From positions 335,578-399,577 of the forward strand of contig NZ_QJJZ01000002.1 of the NCBI RefSeq assembly GCF_003201775.1: 64,000 nt of DNA, read 5' to 3'. Each line of letters begins with the position of its first letter. Within the stretch, counting starts at the first letter, position 1. The notes beneath the pieces were generated by a model. It did not search any database. It saw nothing but the letters and a program-made list of their open reading frames with translations, and had not been told where the DNA came from. Positions 63,024-64,000 of the stretch are shown one piece after another. The position numbers were made by a program, and so were the translations under genes. Source of the DNA: Arenibacter sp. ARW7G5Y1. Lineage in GTDB: Bacteria; Bacteroidota; Bacteroidia; Flavobacteriales; Flavobacteriaceae.

Positions 63024-63976
63024 TTATACTAGCATATGTATGTTTTGATTTTTTGTGAATACATCCAAAAAATACTTTTTAGGGTGTTCCGTATCCAATT
63101 TTTTCCTTGATCTGTCATCAAGTAATTTAACTACATGACCAATTTGGTTGTTTTGCACGTTGCCCAAAGGTGAATCCTTGGAAAAATACTTTCTCAATAA
63201 TTTGTTGGTATACTCATTGATGCCCGTTCCCAAGATACTTATGGATATATGAAAAATACATTACAACCGATTTCTTGGCGATTTTCATATGCCCAGAGAT
63301 CTCCTTACCTTTGTCATTGGATTAATATGGATTCATTCCTTATAAAGTTCTTGTGCATTTACTGTGATCTTGAAGAACTTATCGATTGCATTTCCACCGA
63401 CATTTTCGACTAACAGTAAGCTGGAGCACCTGTCCAAAATGCACCCTTATGCCCCTTTTCGATGATAAGGTCTTCCTTGAAGTTCCCGACAGTTTTCTTG
63501 TTTTCCACAATCGAGAGGAACTTATCTATGGCGACCCTTCCCAGTATGCCCACTATTGTCTTTTCTCAGTATCGTTTATATTTTACGTAAGAATTCCTCA
63601 AACTCTTGTAAAGTTTACCTCCAATAGCCTTGTCCTCCCATATCCTTATTTAGATGCGCTCACGACAGACCATATCTATATCCCTCAGACGTGCACTACT
63701 TGTTATCACTTAGAGGGACCATTAGTAATTCCAGAGCTTGTCCCATTCATAAAGCTACATCTTGGGCGTAAAACGCTTTTTCACATGTCCTTCCCTCATT
63801 CGCTCGTCTACAATTATTTCGGTATCTTTGGTATTGTTAACGCCCCGTCTTCCCTAGTTCCTTTCCTGCTCTTGGGAAAGGGACGACTCGGCAATGGATG
63901 TTTTATGAATATATCTATCTTCTTAAGGCCGTTTTTCAACTTCCACTCAACAACAGACCTTTGTTCCAAGGTCATT
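63024..63976 (-). pseudogene. IS30-family transposase, decayed
   Basis: On the minus strand, pieces of an IS30 transposase lie in different frames, interrupted by many stops. MTLEQRSVVEWKLKNGLKKIDI is at the right (start near 63976). VAIDKFLSIVENKKTVGNFKEDLIIEKGHKGAFW is near 63520. TGINEYTNKLLRKYFSKDSPL with DDRSRKKLDTEHPKKYF is at 63024-63233. All family blocks are present in order. It is inactive. It lies directly upstream of the propeller-lipoprotein gene and probably removed its normal upstream neighbour. Confidence 0.8.
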
Positions 63977-64000
63977 TGTTTGTAGCTCTTAACACAACTA

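Noticed and set aside
63386-63985. 199-residue + strand frame
   Set aside because: It is the mirror of the decayed IS30 transposase, whose protein blocks are recognisable on the minus strand.

Overview
The window looks like a chromosome segment from a marine-type Flavobacteriaceae member (Bacteroidota). It is AT-rich and carries many lipoproteins with short signal peptides, AraC regulators, a TonB-plug/MG2 protein, Bacteroidota-type tyrosine integrases, MobA/MobC-like mobilisation genes, an ISAon1 element and sugar-catabolic genes of the DUF1080 and PVC-cytochrome types. No 16S rRNA or complete tRNA is present, so the genus cannot be fixed.

Region 1 (1-14.9 kb) is the most striking part. It is a one-directional series of unrelated small genes, all on the + strand, separated by 70-200 bp imperfect inverted repeats. 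These behave like integron attC sites. Each unit opens with a GTTRRRY-like core, and the core at its own far end is the exact reverse complement of that opening core. Nine consecutive units show this over 9-10 bases, which is what a cassette inserted as a circle should look like. One pair is the canonical GTTAGGC/GCCTAAC. Cargo includes an orphan protein, a thioredoxin-like lipoprotein, a 5'-nucleotidase-like protein, an MORN-type lipoprotein, a three-gene SDR/AraC/membrane cassette, an ABC ATPase with a small membrane partner, and a large orphan. Four copies of a roughly 200-265 bp repeat lie directly before cassette starts. No integron integrase lies in the window, so this is a CALIN-like array or the inner part of a longer integron.

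Region 2 (13.9-18.6 kb) reads as a defence tail: a TIR-like nucleotide-binding protein, a frameshifted orphan, a PD-(D/E)XK-NACHT-type NTPase and a convergent XRE regulator.

Region 3 (18.6-33.3 kb) begins with decayed DNA: a long hairpin, a 5'-truncated GH20 hexosaminidase and a permease fragment. A membrane-anchored AraC sensor with two carbohydrate-binding-like repeats follows. Next comes a more GC-rich catabolic operon: DUF1080, PVC-type cytochrome c, VCBS-repeat protein, Dabb, Tm-1-like, TIM-barrel and MFS transporter. The Tm-1-like and TIM-barrel genes look like the two halves of the plant Tm-1 protein.

Region 4 (33.3-52.5 kb) is mobile DNA: an IS3 element with a substituted catalytic residue, two tyrosine integrases, a tRNA-Leu 3' fragment as a likely attachment site, MobA/MobC-like genes with a probable oriT region, and two toxin-antitoxin pairs. 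It also holds a thioredoxin-like lipoprotein, a minus-strand stress/detoxification module ending in an AraC gene, a serine recombinase, and an ISAon1 element that cut off an XRE-membrane gene.

Region 5 (53-64 kb) is a minus-strand envelope cluster: six-bladed propeller lipoprotein, DUF1573 lipoprotein, transglutaminase-like protein, O-antigen-ligase/TPR protein, signal peptidase I and an MG2/TonB-plug protein. Its upstream side is occupied by a decayed IS30 transposase.
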